A DNA stretch of 64,000 bases from Myxococcus stipitatus DSM 14675 (GTDB taxonomy: Bacteria > Myxococcota > Myxococcia > Myxococcales > Myxococcaceae). How positions within the stretch are numbered: the first letter of the stretch is position 1; every line of letters starts with the position of its first letter. This document shows positions 45,871 to 55,404 of this stretch, one piece after another. The notes below the pieces were generated by a model, which saw only the letters and a program-made list of their open reading frames with translations, was not told the origin of the DNA and searched no databases. The position numbers were made by a program, and so were the translations under genes. The stretch lies in contig NC_020126.1 in NCBI RefSeq assembly GCF_000331735.1, positions 186,001 to 250,000 on the forward strand, in the 5' to 3' direction.

Positions 45871-46341
45871 TCAGGCTTCGTCGTCGGGGAGGAGGGTGCG
45901 GAGCAACTCGTCTTCGGAGTTGAGCGGGCGCCATCCTGGAGGTGGAGGGTTGGCCATGAGCGCGTCGCTGACTCGGTCGACCTGCTCTTGGTGAGTATCA
46001 GGGGTGAAGGAGTACCAACCGGCAAGTGACCGTGCGACCTTGAAACGGTCATCGCCTACCAGCTCGGTGGGCCAACCGTCCGGAAGATACGAGTGCAGCT
46101 CGCGCACCAGTTGTGCTCGGACCAATCGAGTGAGCCGATGGCTTCGCTCCGCTTCCGCAACCAGTCCGCTGAACACCTGCACGCCCGCGACGTCGTCAGG
46201 GCCAAGCTCTTCGGCCAGCGACACCATCGATGCGGTGGGTCGGGCCTCGGCGAATGCCGTCAGTGAGCTGTAGCCGCGCTCATGAACACGTTCATAGAGG
46301 CGGACCTTCCAGTTCCCTCTCCACGCATGTCCATCGGTCAT
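45871..46341 (-). CDS. Putative SitI-type immunity protein, copy 2
   Basis: The 156-residue paralogue (MTDGHAWRGNWKVRLYERV, ending SEDELLRTLLPDDEA) is closest to copy 1 in its middle section (GPDDVAGVQVFSGLVAEAERS). An ATG at 46386 would add 15 residues and abut copy 1. The 20 bp before its MTDG start are nearly the same as those before copy 3 (GGGGC, CCATTCGG, CCGCCA), so the duplication unit included the leader and is about 516 bp long. Confidence 0.6.
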   Translation of the reverse strand: MTDGHAWRGNWKVRLYERVHERGYSSLTAFAEARPTASMVSLAEELGPDDVAGVQVFSGLVAEAERSHRLTRLVRAQLVRELHSYLPDGWPTELVGDDRFKVARSLAGWYSFTPDTHQEQVDRVSDALMANPPPPGWRPLNSEDELLRTLLPDDEA

Positions 46342-46388
46342 TGGCGGCCCGAATGGCGCCCCCATTGCGGAGGGGGCGCCGCTCATCG

Positions 46389-46859
46389 TCAGACTTCGTT
46401 GTCGGGAAGGAGCGTGCGGAGTAGCTCGTCTTCGGAGCTGAGCGGACGCCAGCCGGCGGGAGGCGGATGGGCAAGGAGTGCATCACTCGCTCGGTCGACA
46501 CGCTCTTTGTGGGTCTCGGGCGTGTAGGCGAACCATTGGCCAAGGGCGATGGCGACTTCAAGACGGAGTTCAGCCGTCAGCACACCCGGCCAGCCCTGTG
46601 GAAGGTATGCGGACAGCTCGCGCACGAGTTGTCCTCGCACCAGTCTGGTGAGCCGCTTGCTTCGCTCCGCTTCGGCGACCAACCCGCTGAAGATCTGAAC
46701 GCCAGCGACGTCGTCCGGGCCCAACTCTTGAGCCAGCGCGACCAGTGAGGTCGTCGGACGAGCTTCGGCGAAAGCAGTCAATGAGTCATAACCATGCTCA
46801 CGGACCCGTGCGTAGAGGCGAGTCTTCCAGTCTCCCTGCCAGGCGCGTCCTTCAGTCAT
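46389..46859 (-). CDS. Putative SitI-type immunity protein, copy 1 (cognate position)
   Basis: The 156-residue protein starts MTEGRAWQGDWKTRLYARV. Its ATG overlaps the toxin stop as ATGA, so it is translationally coupled to the toxin and is the likely cognate immunity protein. No signal peptide or membrane helix is visible, which suits protection in the cytoplasm against a nuclease. Two paralogues follow it on the same strand. Confidence 0.7.
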   Translation of the reverse strand: MTEGRAWQGDWKTRLYARVREHGYDSLTAFAEARPTTSLVALAQELGPDDVAGVQIFSGLVAEAERSKRLTRLVRGQLVRELSAYLPQGWPGVLTAELRLEVAIALGQWFAYTPETHKERVDRASDALLAHPPPAGWRPLSSEDELLRTLLPDNEV

Positions 46860-48331
46860 CGCCGCTTCCCCGGGATGAAGTTCATCGGGATGTTGTAGCT
46901 GTTCATATTCTCTCCGACGATTCGAAGGATTGAATCTCGCGACAACGGCACACCGGCCCTGGCCTCGGCCTTGAGCAGTGCATCCATGATGAGGCGGTTC
47001 CACTCGCCGGGCCACAGTCGTCCGAGTTGCCAGTTTCCGCCACCGTGAATCGCTTCATGGTTCGACCTTTCCATCCTCACGCAGAACTGGTCGATGCTCA
47101 TCTCCCCTGTGAAGCCTCGCTGCTCGAACCACTCGCGGTGCTCCTGCGGCAGGATGTGATGCTTCGGCGGCTCCGACATCCCCGCTCCTGCCTTGCCGGT
47201 GACGTGCATGCCCCGCACCTCGGGGCTGTCACCCAGCGCCTCCCTCACTCCCTTGGGCAAGTCCTGATGCGCTTGCGCCATCAGGACCTGTCCCCCGTGG
47301 ATGCGGACCGCCGCGCTGATTGCGGGCACGGAGATGACGCCCGCCTGCACGAGCCTTCGCATCATCTCCACCCACTCCGCGGAGACGACGATTCGCGAGC
47401 CCACCATCACTCCGCTCGAGCTCATCACGAGCCCCACGCCGAGTGTCGCGGGCGCAGCCGGTGGCAGTCGTGGCAGCGACATCTTCAGCGTGGAAATCAT
47501 CGTGAGCATCTCCAACACCTGTGCCGCCGCGATGACCTTCTCACCGAACTTCATGCTCGCACGCGCATCCGCCTGAATCGCGTCGAACTCCCGAGTCAGC
47601 CTCCCCATCAACTCGGGCATCGCGGTCGCCGCCTTCTCGACTCGCTCCGGGTCCAGTGACGCGAGCTCCGTCAGCGTGGGACTCATCAACCCCTGCACCC
47701 GATGCAGGTCCACGAACACCTTCTCCACACTGCACATCGGGCACTGTCGAAGCACCGCATCCGAGAGCTGCAGGAAGTCGACCCACGTCTCCAACAACAG
47801 CGTGCTGAACAGCGCCGCCTGGAGCCTCGGCCCCGTCATCCGCAGGACCCCCAGCTCCATGTGCGAATCCGAGAGCTCCGAGGCCACCTCGGCCAGTCGC
47901 GTGGTCCCCTCCAGCGCATCCCGAATCCACGGCAACTGTTCCCGCCCATGGTCCAGATAACGGCTGAAGACCCCATTCATCCCCCAACCCCCCAGCGTGG
48001 GCGGTAGCGCCTCGATTCGAGCGAGCGCTGCATCCACCCCGCTCAACGAGGTCGTCACCTCCGCGACCGCATCGGTGACCGCGAGTCGCGTGGCTTCATG
48101 CCCTCGTGCCTCGCCCGCGGCGTCCGGCACGGACCGCGTCGAGTGGTCCAGTGGTCGTTGGCGACGTGTGAGCCGCGCCGAGTCCCCAGGCCCCGATGAA
48201 CCGGCGTCCCGCTCGACGACCGGTCGCTGCCGCACCGGAGGCCCCGAGTCCATCCACAAGGGCCGCTCCCGAACCGTCGCGCAGCCCATGCTCAGCAACG
48301 CCACACTCAACCAGAGGGCCTCAGCGCGCAT
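46856..48331 (-). CDS. SitA-type lipoprotein toxin (TIGR02269/DUF2380) with C-terminal His-rich nuclease-like domain
   Basis: The 491-residue protein has a lipoprotein signal (LWLSVALLSMGCATV), a helical middle section and a Gly/Val-rich stretch at about 310-360. The C-terminal ~100 residues carry H391-H392 in HHILPQEH, N424-H425 in RSNHEAIHGGGNW and a following WN, the DUF2380 pattern that resembles HNH/endonuclease VII-like folds. SitA lipoproteins of Myxococcus xanthus pass between cells by outer-membrane exchange and kill non-kin. Its start overlaps the B-like gene by 11 bp and its stop overlaps immunity copy 1 by 4 bp. Confidence 0.75.
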   Translation of the reverse strand: MRAEALWLSVALLSMGCATVRERPLWMDSGPPVRQRPVVERDAGSSGPGDSARLTRRQRPLDHSTRSVPDAAGEARGHEATRLAVTDAVAEVTTSLSGVDAALARIEALPPTLGGWGMNGVFSRYLDHGREQLPWIRDALEGTTRLAEVASELSDSHMELGVLRMTGPRLQAALFSTLLLETWVDFLQLSDAVLRQCPMCSVEKVFVDLHRVQGLMSPTLTELASLDPERVEKAATAMPELMGRLTREFDAIQADARASMKFGEKVIAAAQVLEMLTMISTLKMSLPRLPPAAPATLGVGLVMSSSGVMVGSRIVVSAEWVEMMRRLVQAGVISVPAISAAVRIHGGQVLMAQAHQDLPKGVREALGDSPEVRGMHVTGKAGAGMSEPPKHHILPQEHREWFEQRGFTGEMSIDQFCVRMERSNHEAIHGGGNWQLGRLWPGEWNRLIMDALLKAEARAGVPLSRDSILRIVGENMNSYNIPMNFIPGKRR

Positions 48332-49613
48332 GGTCCACCCCCAGCCCCACGGAGGCGAAGGCCCGTGGACCCAGTCCTCCCTCGGGATTGGGAAACAGTC
48401 GCGAACCACCCGTGCCCAGCACGTAGACGCCCCCACCCAGGAACCGCCACCGCACCTCCGCCCCTCCCTGATAGCGAGCACCTGGCTGCCCCAGCCCCAT
48501 CGAGAGGCACCTCAAGGCGACCTCCAGTCCCCGCTCGAAGAGCTGCACCGAGAGGCGCCCATCCACATCGACGCGCCCCCACGAGAAGCCCTCGACACCC
48601 AACGAGAGCTCCAGGTGCCGATGTGTGCCGCCATAGCTCTCGGCGTCCCAGCCGACCTCCACCTCTCCGAACGCGGAGTAGCCCTGCGGCAACGTCACCT
48701 CCGCGAGAGGCCGACCCTCCGGCCCCGGCGCCTGGAGCCGTGCCAGCTCGTAGTCCGGTCCGAAGAAGCCCTGCCGGAAGTCACCCACCTGTCGACGCAG
48801 CTCCAGTCGCAGCTTCGCGTCCAGCCTCGACGTCAGCGCATCCGCGCCCACCCCCACCACCGCGCCCCAGGCACCTCGCGCCCCCGGACGCCAGCCCCAG
48901 CCCGCGAGCACATGCGCCTCGAACCCAGGCCGGACGACCACCACCGCCGTGGCATCGACATGCCCCAGCGTCACCGACGCCGCACGGTCCCAGTCGTGCA
49001 CCACGGACAGCGCCAACGTGTAGCGCCCCGGCTCACGAGGCCGTCCCCAGAAGACGTGCGCCACATCGAGCGCGACCTCCGCTCCCATGAGTCGCGCACT
49101 CAACACATCCGAGGTGAAGGCCTGCGTGTAGAGCGGCCCCAACGTCCCCGCGAGGAAGCCGCCCGCCGGGTGCTCGTCCGGGTGCGCCCGGTTGGAGTAC
49201 CGCCGCACCAGGTGCCCGGACAGCAGCGTGAAGCCGTCGAACCCGCCGAGCCACACACGAAGCGGCGCCCTGTCGGAGCCGAACTTCAACCCACGAACAA
49301 GTTGTCCCCAGTCAGAGAGGCTGTCCCAGTCCTCACGTCGCAGGAGGCTTGAGTCCTCCCGCCCACGCTGGACCCGGAACCGCACCGGAGCCCCCACACT
49401 CACGCCGAACTCGGAGCCTCCGTCGATGATGAGGGTGGGCTCCACTTGCGCGAAGCCCTCGGCCTCCTCCTCGCCCGTGCGGGGCCACAGCGTGAGCGCC
49501 GTCGCCTCCAGCCGTGCCAGGGAATGCCAGGTCCTCTCAGGCGGCTCCAACGCCTGTCCCGTCATGGGCCATAGCAGCACCATCGCGGCCCACCCGCTTC
49601 GCCTCTTGTTCAT
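48321..49613 (-). CDS. SitB-like accessory protein, predicted outer-membrane beta-barrel
   Basis: The 430-residue protein has a signal peptide (MVLLWPMTGQALEPP) and many alternating strands (EAHVLAGWGWRPGARGAWG, FGEVEVGWDAE, GGAEVRWRFLGGGVYVLG) with the look of a barrel. GGGGGGAA lies before the ATG. It overlaps the toxin gene, so both belong to one transcript. Sit loci are described with a B-A-I order; its assignment as B rests on position. It may help load or move the toxin in the outer membrane. Confidence 0.55.
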   Translation of the reverse strand: MNKRRSGWAAMVLLWPMTGQALEPPERTWHSLARLEATALTLWPRTGEEEAEGFAQVEPTLIIDGGSEFGVSVGAPVRFRVQRGREDSSLLRREDWDSLSDWGQLVRGLKFGSDRAPLRVWLGGFDGFTLLSGHLVRRYSNRAHPDEHPAGGFLAGTLGPLYTQAFTSDVLSARLMGAEVALDVAHVFWGRPREPGRYTLALSVVHDWDRAASVTLGHVDATAVVVVRPGFEAHVLAGWGWRPGARGAWGAVVGVGADALTSRLDAKLRLELRRQVGDFRQGFFGPDYELARLQAPGPEGRPLAEVTLPQGYSAFGEVEVGWDAESYGGTHRHLELSLGVEGFSWGRVDVDGRLSVQLFERGLEVALRCLSMGLGQPGARYQGGAEVRWRFLGGGVYVLGTGGSRLFPNPEGGLGPRAFASVGLGVDHAR

Positions 49614-49749
49614 GTTCCCCCCAGCGCGTGCCTCGGGAAGAGGCACGAAAGACACACGTCTCCCGTCAGCCAGGTGGTGTCCGCCTGTCCGCGAGCGCGT
49701 CTGCGATGGGGGAAGACCGGGGGCCGCGCGTCACTCCACGCGGCTCGGA

Positions 49750-49780
49750 CCACCCCATCGCGCTACAACCGATGGGGTGG
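49750..49780. terminator. Hairpin after the AsmA gene
   Basis: CCACCCCATCG and CGATGGGGTGG pair perfectly around a 9-nt loop, 49 bp downstream of the minus-strand stop at 49830. It lies in the 216-bp gap before the SitB-like ATG. Confidence 0.55.
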
Positions 49781-49829
49781 GAATCCTATGAAATGACTTC
49801 CCAGGTTGGAAGTCTTTCCATTCGGGAGA

Positions 49830-52556
49830 CTACTTGCCGAAGAGGCCGCGCAGCCGCTTCTTGGCCTCGTCCTCGGCGCGCTTCTTCGCCTCGGCCTCCA
49901 GCCGCGCCTTCTCCTCGGCGGCCTTGGCCTCCAGCTCCTTGCGCTTCGCCTCGGCCTCGGCGCGCAGCTTCTCCTCGCCGCCTTCGATGACCTGCTGCAC
50001 CTGCTGGCCCCGCTCACCCCCGATGAGGTTGCCCGCCAGCGACGAGGCCGCCAGCTTCACGAGCGTCGTCACCGCCGGCTTCACGTCCACGCCCGTCACC
50101 TCCGGCTTCCACGCCGGCCCCGTCACCTTCAGCCCCACGGGAATCGCATCCGGCGGCGTCACCTTGCCCATCGTCAGCGTCTTCACCGTCGACGGCGTCA
50201 GCGCCACCGAGCCCGTCAAATCCAGCGTGCCGTCCAACCGGATGCCCCCCGCGAAGTTCATGGCCGCCTCGGGCCGCGTCCACGTGATGGGCTTCTCCAG
50301 CTGCGCCACGCCGTTCTTGATCTGCACCCCGAACGGCAGGTTCTCGCTCAAGGACGTCCCCTGGCCGGGCTTCAGCGACTTGGACGCGAAGGGCAGCGCC
50401 TTGGCGAGCGGCTCCGACACGGAGGCCACCAAATCGCTCCCCAGCAGCGTGCCCCCCAGGATGTTGCCGTTGATGGCGCCCAGCAGCGTCTCCTGCAGCT
50501 TGTCCGGCGTGTAGCCCACGCCCTTCACGTCCACGTTCCCGTTGAACGTGCCCGTCATCACCTTCTTCGGCGTGGCCTGCGCGAGCGCATCCGCCACCTG
50601 GATGCCCTCCACCTTCACCTTCGCCTCGAACGGGCGCTTCGCCGCGGCGGGCCCCAGCCGCACCGTCGTCCCGTCCGCCACCACCTTGCCGCCGAAGACA
50701 CCCGACGAGAACTTCTCCACCGAGATGAGGTCGTCCGTCATCTTCACCACGCCGGTGACCTGGCTCATGTCCATCTGGTTGTAGCGAAGCGTCCCCACCG
50801 CGAACCGGATGTCACCTCGGTACCCGTTGAACCGCGCGGGGTCCTCCGGAGGCGCCTCCGCCGTGGAGGGCCCTGGCGCCGGAACCGTGCCGCCGTTGCG
50901 CGCCGCCAGCTCCTTCTCGTCGAAGAGCAGCGCGTCCGCGTCCAGCTTCGCGCTCTTCACGTCCGCGGAGAACGTCGTCGTCTTCTTCTTGCCCTGTCCC
51001 GCCGTCGCGAACGCCGCGCTGCCCGTCATCGCGTCGTCCAGGATGTGCGCGGACATCTTGGGCACGTCCACCTTCATGCCGCCGTCCGTCTTGCCCGGCG
51101 CGTAGGTGCCAGCCGCCGCGAACTCCATCTTCTGCCCGGGCGCCTTGTCCACCAGCAGGCCCGGCCGCAGGTCCACGCCCGTCAGGTCCGCCTTCGCGTC
51201 GAACTTCAGGGCCCCGCCGCTCGCCGCCGCGCCGGAGACGCGCGCGGTGAGCTTCATCGCGCCGCCCGCGTCCTTCGTCAGCTGCGCGGGAACCCGCAGC
51301 CGCACCGGCGTCAGGTCCACGTCCACCGCGAGCACTTGCGCGTCCTGCGTGCCGCTGCCGCGCACCTCCAGCCCGATGGGACCGGCAATCATCCCCTGCA
51401 GCTGCTTCTTCAGCGGCGGGTAGTACTCGGCCAGCACCGCGGGGTCCAGGTTGCGCCCCACCAGCTCGAAGCCCTGCACCGACGGCTTCTCCGACAGCAG
51501 GCCCTTCACCTGGCCCTTGCCGGTGATGCTCGCGGGGCCCAGGTCCAGCTTCAGCTTGTCGAGCGACAGGTCACCCGTGGCCACATCGCCCGCGACGTCC
51601 GTGTCCAGCACCACGTCCAGCGCCTTGCCGCCCTCGGAGCCCGCGAAGCTCAGGCCCAGCGCGGAGATGGCGCCCACCAGCCGCGTGGCGCCCTTGCCAC
51701 CCGGCACCGCGCCGCCCAGCTCCGCCTTCCAGTCCGCGTTCACCGTGCCCGACTTGAGCCCGACGTCGGGAGGCAGGAAGGGCCCCAGCGGCGCCAGGTC
51801 GATCTTCTCCGCCTTGAGCGTCACGCGCTCCGGCGTGGGAATCAGCGTGGGCGGCAGCGGCGCGGCGCTCAGCGACAGGTGGAGGTTCTGCTTCTCCGCC
51901 AGCACCGCCGCGGCCAGGTCCACCACCAGCGGCTTGCCCGCGCGCAGGTCCTTCACCTCGATGTCCAGGTCCTTCACCGCCAGCTCGCGCGCGGACTGTC
52001 CCCCGGCGCGGTCCACGAAGCGGATGGTGCCGTCGGTGAGCGCGGCGCGCTCCACGTGGACGCCGGAGAGGTCCGTGGGCTTCGACGGCTCCTCCTCGGG
52101 CTTGGGCTCCTCGGGGGCCTTCTGCTCGTCCAGCTTCTGGAGCAGGCGCTGCACGTTGGTGGTGCCGTCGGCCAGGCGCACCACGTTGACGGTGAGGCCG
52201 GACACCTCGGCGTTCTTCACCTGGATGTCCTTGCCGCTGGAGGACAGCAGCGGGCCCACCGCGACGCTGACGTCCAGCGAGGCCAGCTCCACCAGCGGGA
52301 GGTCCTCGCCGTCGGCCGCGCCGATGGAGACCTTCTCCACCTCCACGCCCACGTGCGGGAAGAGCTGGGTGGAGATGTCGCCGATTTCAATCGGGCGGCC
52401 CAGCTTCTGGGAATAGGTGGCGGCCTGCTCGCGGGCCGTCTTCAGCAGGATGGCGTCGAGCCGCCAGAGGACCCCCAGCACGGCGACGACGAGGAGCAGG
52501 ACGACTCCCCCGAGCACGTAGGGCCAGCGGCGCTTCTTCTTCACGACGTCGGACAT
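49830..52556 (-). CDS. AsmA-family envelope protein
   Basis: The 908-residue protein has a basic N-terminus and one membrane helix (WPYVLGGVVLLLVVAVLGVLW, in parts; about residues 11-31). The AsmA N-domain follows (YSQKLGRPIEIGDISTQLFP, VSIGAADGEDLPLVELASLDV), then long repeated strands typical of bridge-like lipid-transport proteins. The C-terminal 60 residues are an Ala/Glu/Lys/Arg-rich coiled coil ending in LRGLFGK. AsmA-like proteins span the periplasm and move phospholipid to the outer membrane. GGAGGAA precedes the ATG. It stands alone, divergent from the DUF885 gene. Confidence 0.85.
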   Translation of the reverse strand: MSDVVKKKRRWPYVLGGVVLLLVVAVLGVLWRLDAILLKTAREQAATYSQKLGRPIEIGDISTQLFPHVGVEVEKVSIGAADGEDLPLVELASLDVSVAVGPLLSSSGKDIQVKNAEVSGLTVNVVRLADGTTNVQRLLQKLDEQKAPEEPKPEEEPSKPTDLSGVHVERAALTDGTIRFVDRAGGQSARELAVKDLDIEVKDLRAGKPLVVDLAAAVLAEKQNLHLSLSAAPLPPTLIPTPERVTLKAEKIDLAPLGPFLPPDVGLKSGTVNADWKAELGGAVPGGKGATRLVGAISALGLSFAGSEGGKALDVVLDTDVAGDVATGDLSLDKLKLDLGPASITGKGQVKGLLSEKPSVQGFELVGRNLDPAVLAEYYPPLKKQLQGMIAGPIGLEVRGSGTQDAQVLAVDVDLTPVRLRVPAQLTKDAGGAMKLTARVSGAAASGGALKFDAKADLTGVDLRPGLLVDKAPGQKMEFAAAGTYAPGKTDGGMKVDVPKMSAHILDDAMTGSAAFATAGQGKKKTTTFSADVKSAKLDADALLFDEKELAARNGGTVPAPGPSTAEAPPEDPARFNGYRGDIRFAVGTLRYNQMDMSQVTGVVKMTDDLISVEKFSSGVFGGKVVADGTTVRLGPAAAKRPFEAKVKVEGIQVADALAQATPKKVMTGTFNGNVDVKGVGYTPDKLQETLLGAINGNILGGTLLGSDLVASVSEPLAKALPFASKSLKPGQGTSLSENLPFGVQIKNGVAQLEKPITWTRPEAAMNFAGGIRLDGTLDLTGSVALTPSTVKTLTMGKVTPPDAIPVGLKVTGPAWKPEVTGVDVKPAVTTLVKLAASSLAGNLIGGERGQQVQQVIEGGEEKLRAEAEAKRKELEAKAAEEKARLEAEAKKRAEDEAKKRLRGLFGK

Positions 52557-53148
52557 CGCTTGATTCCTCCTCCAGCGAACAGGACCCGGGCCTCGGCCGG
52601 GCGCGGGGCCCATGCTGCGCGAGCACACGCTTAGCTCAGCCAGGACCTTGCCGCACGCGTCCGGCGAGGGAACCCCGGGCGTCGGCGTGGGCGCGAAAGG
52701 GCCTCATGGCATTCCCCGACGCAACCCGGGGCGGGAAATGCACGGCCTCGCGAGGACCGGGGCCGTCCGGTCGGCGCCCATCCATCCCTCCAGGTGCGCA
52801 TGCGGCAGGCGAGAGGGAAGGGGCTCTCGCGGAGGCACGCCCTCGCGCTGCTCGGCTGCCCAGCGGCCTCGAGTCCTCAGAAGCGGAGCACGCGACGGGT
52901 CGCCACCGACCACCCGGTCAGCTCAGGGATTCCCGAAGTCCCAGTCCCGTGGCGCGCGTGCCCCTGAGCGTTGGACGCTGGACGCCGGTCCTCGAGACGG
53001 TGCGTCATCACACGTCCAGGGGACCCGGAGGGCGACGCGGTGGGTTGAGCGCTCGACGGCATCCCACGTATGCCCTTGTTTCCGCCTACCCGTCCGAGGG
53101 GAGCATGCCGAGACTGGGGGCTCGTTCACCTCGTCGTTGAGAGCCTTC
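52557..53148. other. 592-bp intergenic region, no gene supported
   Basis: This divergent region separates the AsmA and DUF885 genes and should hold both promoters. Open frames here have no protein-like composition. I see no convincing sigma-54, BlaI-type or repeat element in it. Confidence 0.5.
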
Positions 53149-54924
53149 ATGCGCATTCGTGTCGCTGTTCTGTTGCTGGCCAGTCTCTCCGCGTGTGCCT
53201 CACGCTCGAAGGACGGGTCCCAGTCCTCTTCCTCCCTGCCCACGCCGGCGCGCTCGGCGACCCGGGCCTATTCCAACTTCATTGGCGAGTACATGGACTG
53301 GCTCGCCGCGGCGAACCCCGTGCGCGCCACGCAGCTCGGGTTCCACGAGCACGACGCGCACCTCCAGGACGTCTCGCCCATCGCCCTGAAACGGCGGGCG
53401 GAGGCGCTGCGCGGCTGGCTCACCCGGCTGGAGCAGGTGAACTGCCCCAACCTCTCCGGGGACGAGTCGCTGGACGCGGAGATGCTGCGCAACGCCATCC
53501 AGGCGGAGCTGCTCACGCTCTCCGAGGAGCGCGTCTGGGAGCGCAACCCCAGCGCCTACGTGGGCATCATCTCCGGCGGCCTGTCCTCGCTGTCCTCGCG
53601 CGACTTCTCGCCCCTGGCCGAGCGGATGCGCGACATGCGCTCGCGAATGGCCCGCATCCCCAGCGTGCTGGAGGCGGCGAAGGCGAACCTGAAGGACGTG
53701 CCCCGGCTGTGGGCGCAGCAGGCCATCCGCGATGCGCGCGGCACGCAGGTCTTCCTGCGCGTGGACCTGCCGCGCGCGCTCCAGGCGCAGGGCGTGGACA
53801 AGGTGCCCGCGACGGAGGTGGACGCCTTCAACGTCGCGCGCGAGGAGGCGCTGGTGCAGCTGCAGGGCTTCACCGCCTGGCTGGAGAAGGACCTCCTGCC
53901 GCGCGCCGACGGCGACTTCCGCCTGGGCCGCGCGCTGTTCGAGAAGAAGCTCGCGCTGGAGGAGCACATCTCGCTCGACGCGGACCAGCTGCGCGACATC
54001 AACGAGCGGGCCATTGCCCGGTACAAGGCCTGGGTGGCGCGCGAGACGGCGAAGGTGGACCCGACGCAGAGCCCCGAGGTGGTGATGGCCCTGCTCGCGA
54101 AGGACCACCCCGCGGCCGAGGAGCTGATTCCCCTGGCGCGCACGCAGCTCGCGGAGCTCCAGCGCTTCGTGCGCGAGAAGGACATCCTCACGCTGCCCAC
54201 GGACGCGCTGCCGTCGGTGCGCGAGACGCCGCCGTATGAGCGGCTGGGCTTCGCGTCCATGGACACGCCGGGCCCCTTCGAGGGCAAGGCGAAGGAGGCC
54301 TACTTCAACATCACCAACGTGGAGCCGGACTGGACGCCGGAGGAGAAGGCGCAGCACCTGACGTACTTCAACCGCGCGGGCCTGCTGGGCATCACCGTGC
54401 ACGAGGCCATGCCCGGCCACTACGTGCAGCTGCTCTACGGGGCGCGGATTCCCACCGACGTGCGCCGCGTCTACGCGCCGGCCTCCGTCGTGGAGGGCTG
54501 GGCCCACTACGCCGAGCAGATGATGGTGGACGAGGGCCTGGGGCAGGGGGACCCGGCGGTGCGCCTGGGCCAGCTGCGCCGCGCGCTCCAGCGTCACGCG
54601 CGCTGGTACGCGGCGCTGGCGCTGCATGTCTACAACGAGCCGGTGGAGGCGGTGGCGAAGCGCTTCGCGGAGATTGCCTACTTCGAGCCCTTCCCCGCGC
54701 TGCGCGAGGTGGAGCGCGGCACGTCCAACCCCACGTACCTGTATTACGCGCTGGGGCGCATGCAGATCCTGAAGCTGCGCGAGGACTACCGGAAGTCGCT
54801 GGAGGCGAAGGGGCAGAAGTTCGTGCTGAAGGACTTCCACGACCGCTTCCTGCAGCTGGGCCTGCCGGTGTCGCTCGCGCGCAAGGTGCTCATCCCCGGC
54901 GACGAGGCGCCGTCGCTGGAGTGA
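53149..54924 (+). CDS. DUF885 zinc peptidase-like lipoprotein
   Basis: The 591-residue protein has a lipoprotein signal (AVLLLASLSACAS) and is mostly helical. HEAMPGHYVQ near residue 420 is the HExxPGH metal motif of DUF885 proteins, followed by WAHYAEQMM, a conserved companion segment. The family is related to M32-like metallopeptidases and probably cleaves peptides in the periplasm or at the surface. The ATG at 53149 was chosen because the signal starts there. It ends 3 bp before a convergent gene. Confidence 0.85.
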   Translation: MRIRVAVLLLASLSACASRSKDGSQSSSSLPTPARSATRAYSNFIGEYMDWLAAANPVRATQLGFHEHDAHLQDVSPIALKRRAEALRGWLTRLEQVNCPNLSGDESLDAEMLRNAIQAELLTLSEERVWERNPSAYVGIISGGLSSLSSRDFSPLAERMRDMRSRMARIPSVLEAAKANLKDVPRLWAQQAIRDARGTQVFLRVDLPRALQAQGVDKVPATEVDAFNVAREEALVQLQGFTAWLEKDLLPRADGDFRLGRALFEKKLALEEHISLDADQLRDINERAIARYKAWVARETAKVDPTQSPEVVMALLAKDHPAAEELIPLARTQLAELQRFVREKDILTLPTDALPSVRETPPYERLGFASMDTPGPFEGKAKEAYFNITNVEPDWTPEEKAQHLTYFNRAGLLGITVHEAMPGHYVQLLYGARIPTDVRRVYAPASVVEGWAHYAEQMMVDEGLGQGDPAVRLGQLRRALQRHARWYAALALHVYNEPVEAVAKRFAEIAYFEPFPALREVERGTSNPTYLYYALGRMQILKLREDYRKSLEAKGQKFVLKDFHDRFLQLGLPVSLARKVLIPGDEAPSLE

Positions 54925-54927
54925 GCC

Positions 54928-55404
54928 CTACAGCTCGATGACCCCGGGCGGCGCGGGCTGCTCGGGGGGCGGCTCGCGAGAGGTGAGCCCCTCGATGGTG
55001 AAGCCGTGGGGCGCGCGGATGGCGGCCCCATGGTTCGGGTCGATGAAGAGGCGCACCGGGAGGTTGAGCCCTTCGTAGCTCACCTCGTACACCTCCAGGC
55101 CCGAGCGCTCCGGCGTGGCCGTGTTGTCGCAACACGGCCCCATCCGCTTCCAGGCGACGCGCTGGCCCTGGGGGCCTCGGAGCAGCTCGAAGAAGGCCAT
55201 CACCCCCGGGTTGCCCCAGCCCACGCGCACCGGGTCCTCCGCGCGATAGCCATAGGTGCTGTCGGGGCCGGGCGCCTTCACCGCCGAGGAGGCCGACGAG
55301 GTCGTGGCCTCCCGAGGCTTGCGCCCCCTGGCCGCATGGGTCGATGAGGCACACGCCGACAGCAGCAGCACTCCGAGACAGGCGATTCGCAGCGAGACGA
55401 CCAT
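54928..55404 (-). CDS. Hypothetical lipoprotein
   Basis: The 158-residue protein has a lipoprotein signal (LRIACLGVLLLSACASS) after GGAGG and its ATG. A Ser/Ala-rich linker leads to a compact beta domain: VRVGWGNPGVMAFFELLRG, CCDN near the middle, and VYEVSYEGLNLPVRLFIDPNHG. The paired cysteines could form a disulfide or bind metal. The family is not known to me. It converges on the DUF885 gene with a 3-bp gap. Confidence 0.65.
   Translation of the reverse strand: MVVSLRIACLGVLLLSACASSTHAARGRKPREATTSSASSAVKAPGPDSTYGYRAEDPVRVGWGNPGVMAFFELLRGPQGQRVAWKRMGPCCDNTATPERSGLEVYEVSYEGLNLPVRLFIDPNHGAAIRAPHGFTIEGLTSREPPPEQPAPPGVIEL

Noticed and set aside
45355-46859. Nudix hydrolase as the function of the three immunity paralogues
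   Set aside because: No Nudix box (GX5EX7REUXEEXGU) is present in any copy; the label seems to come from database tradition.
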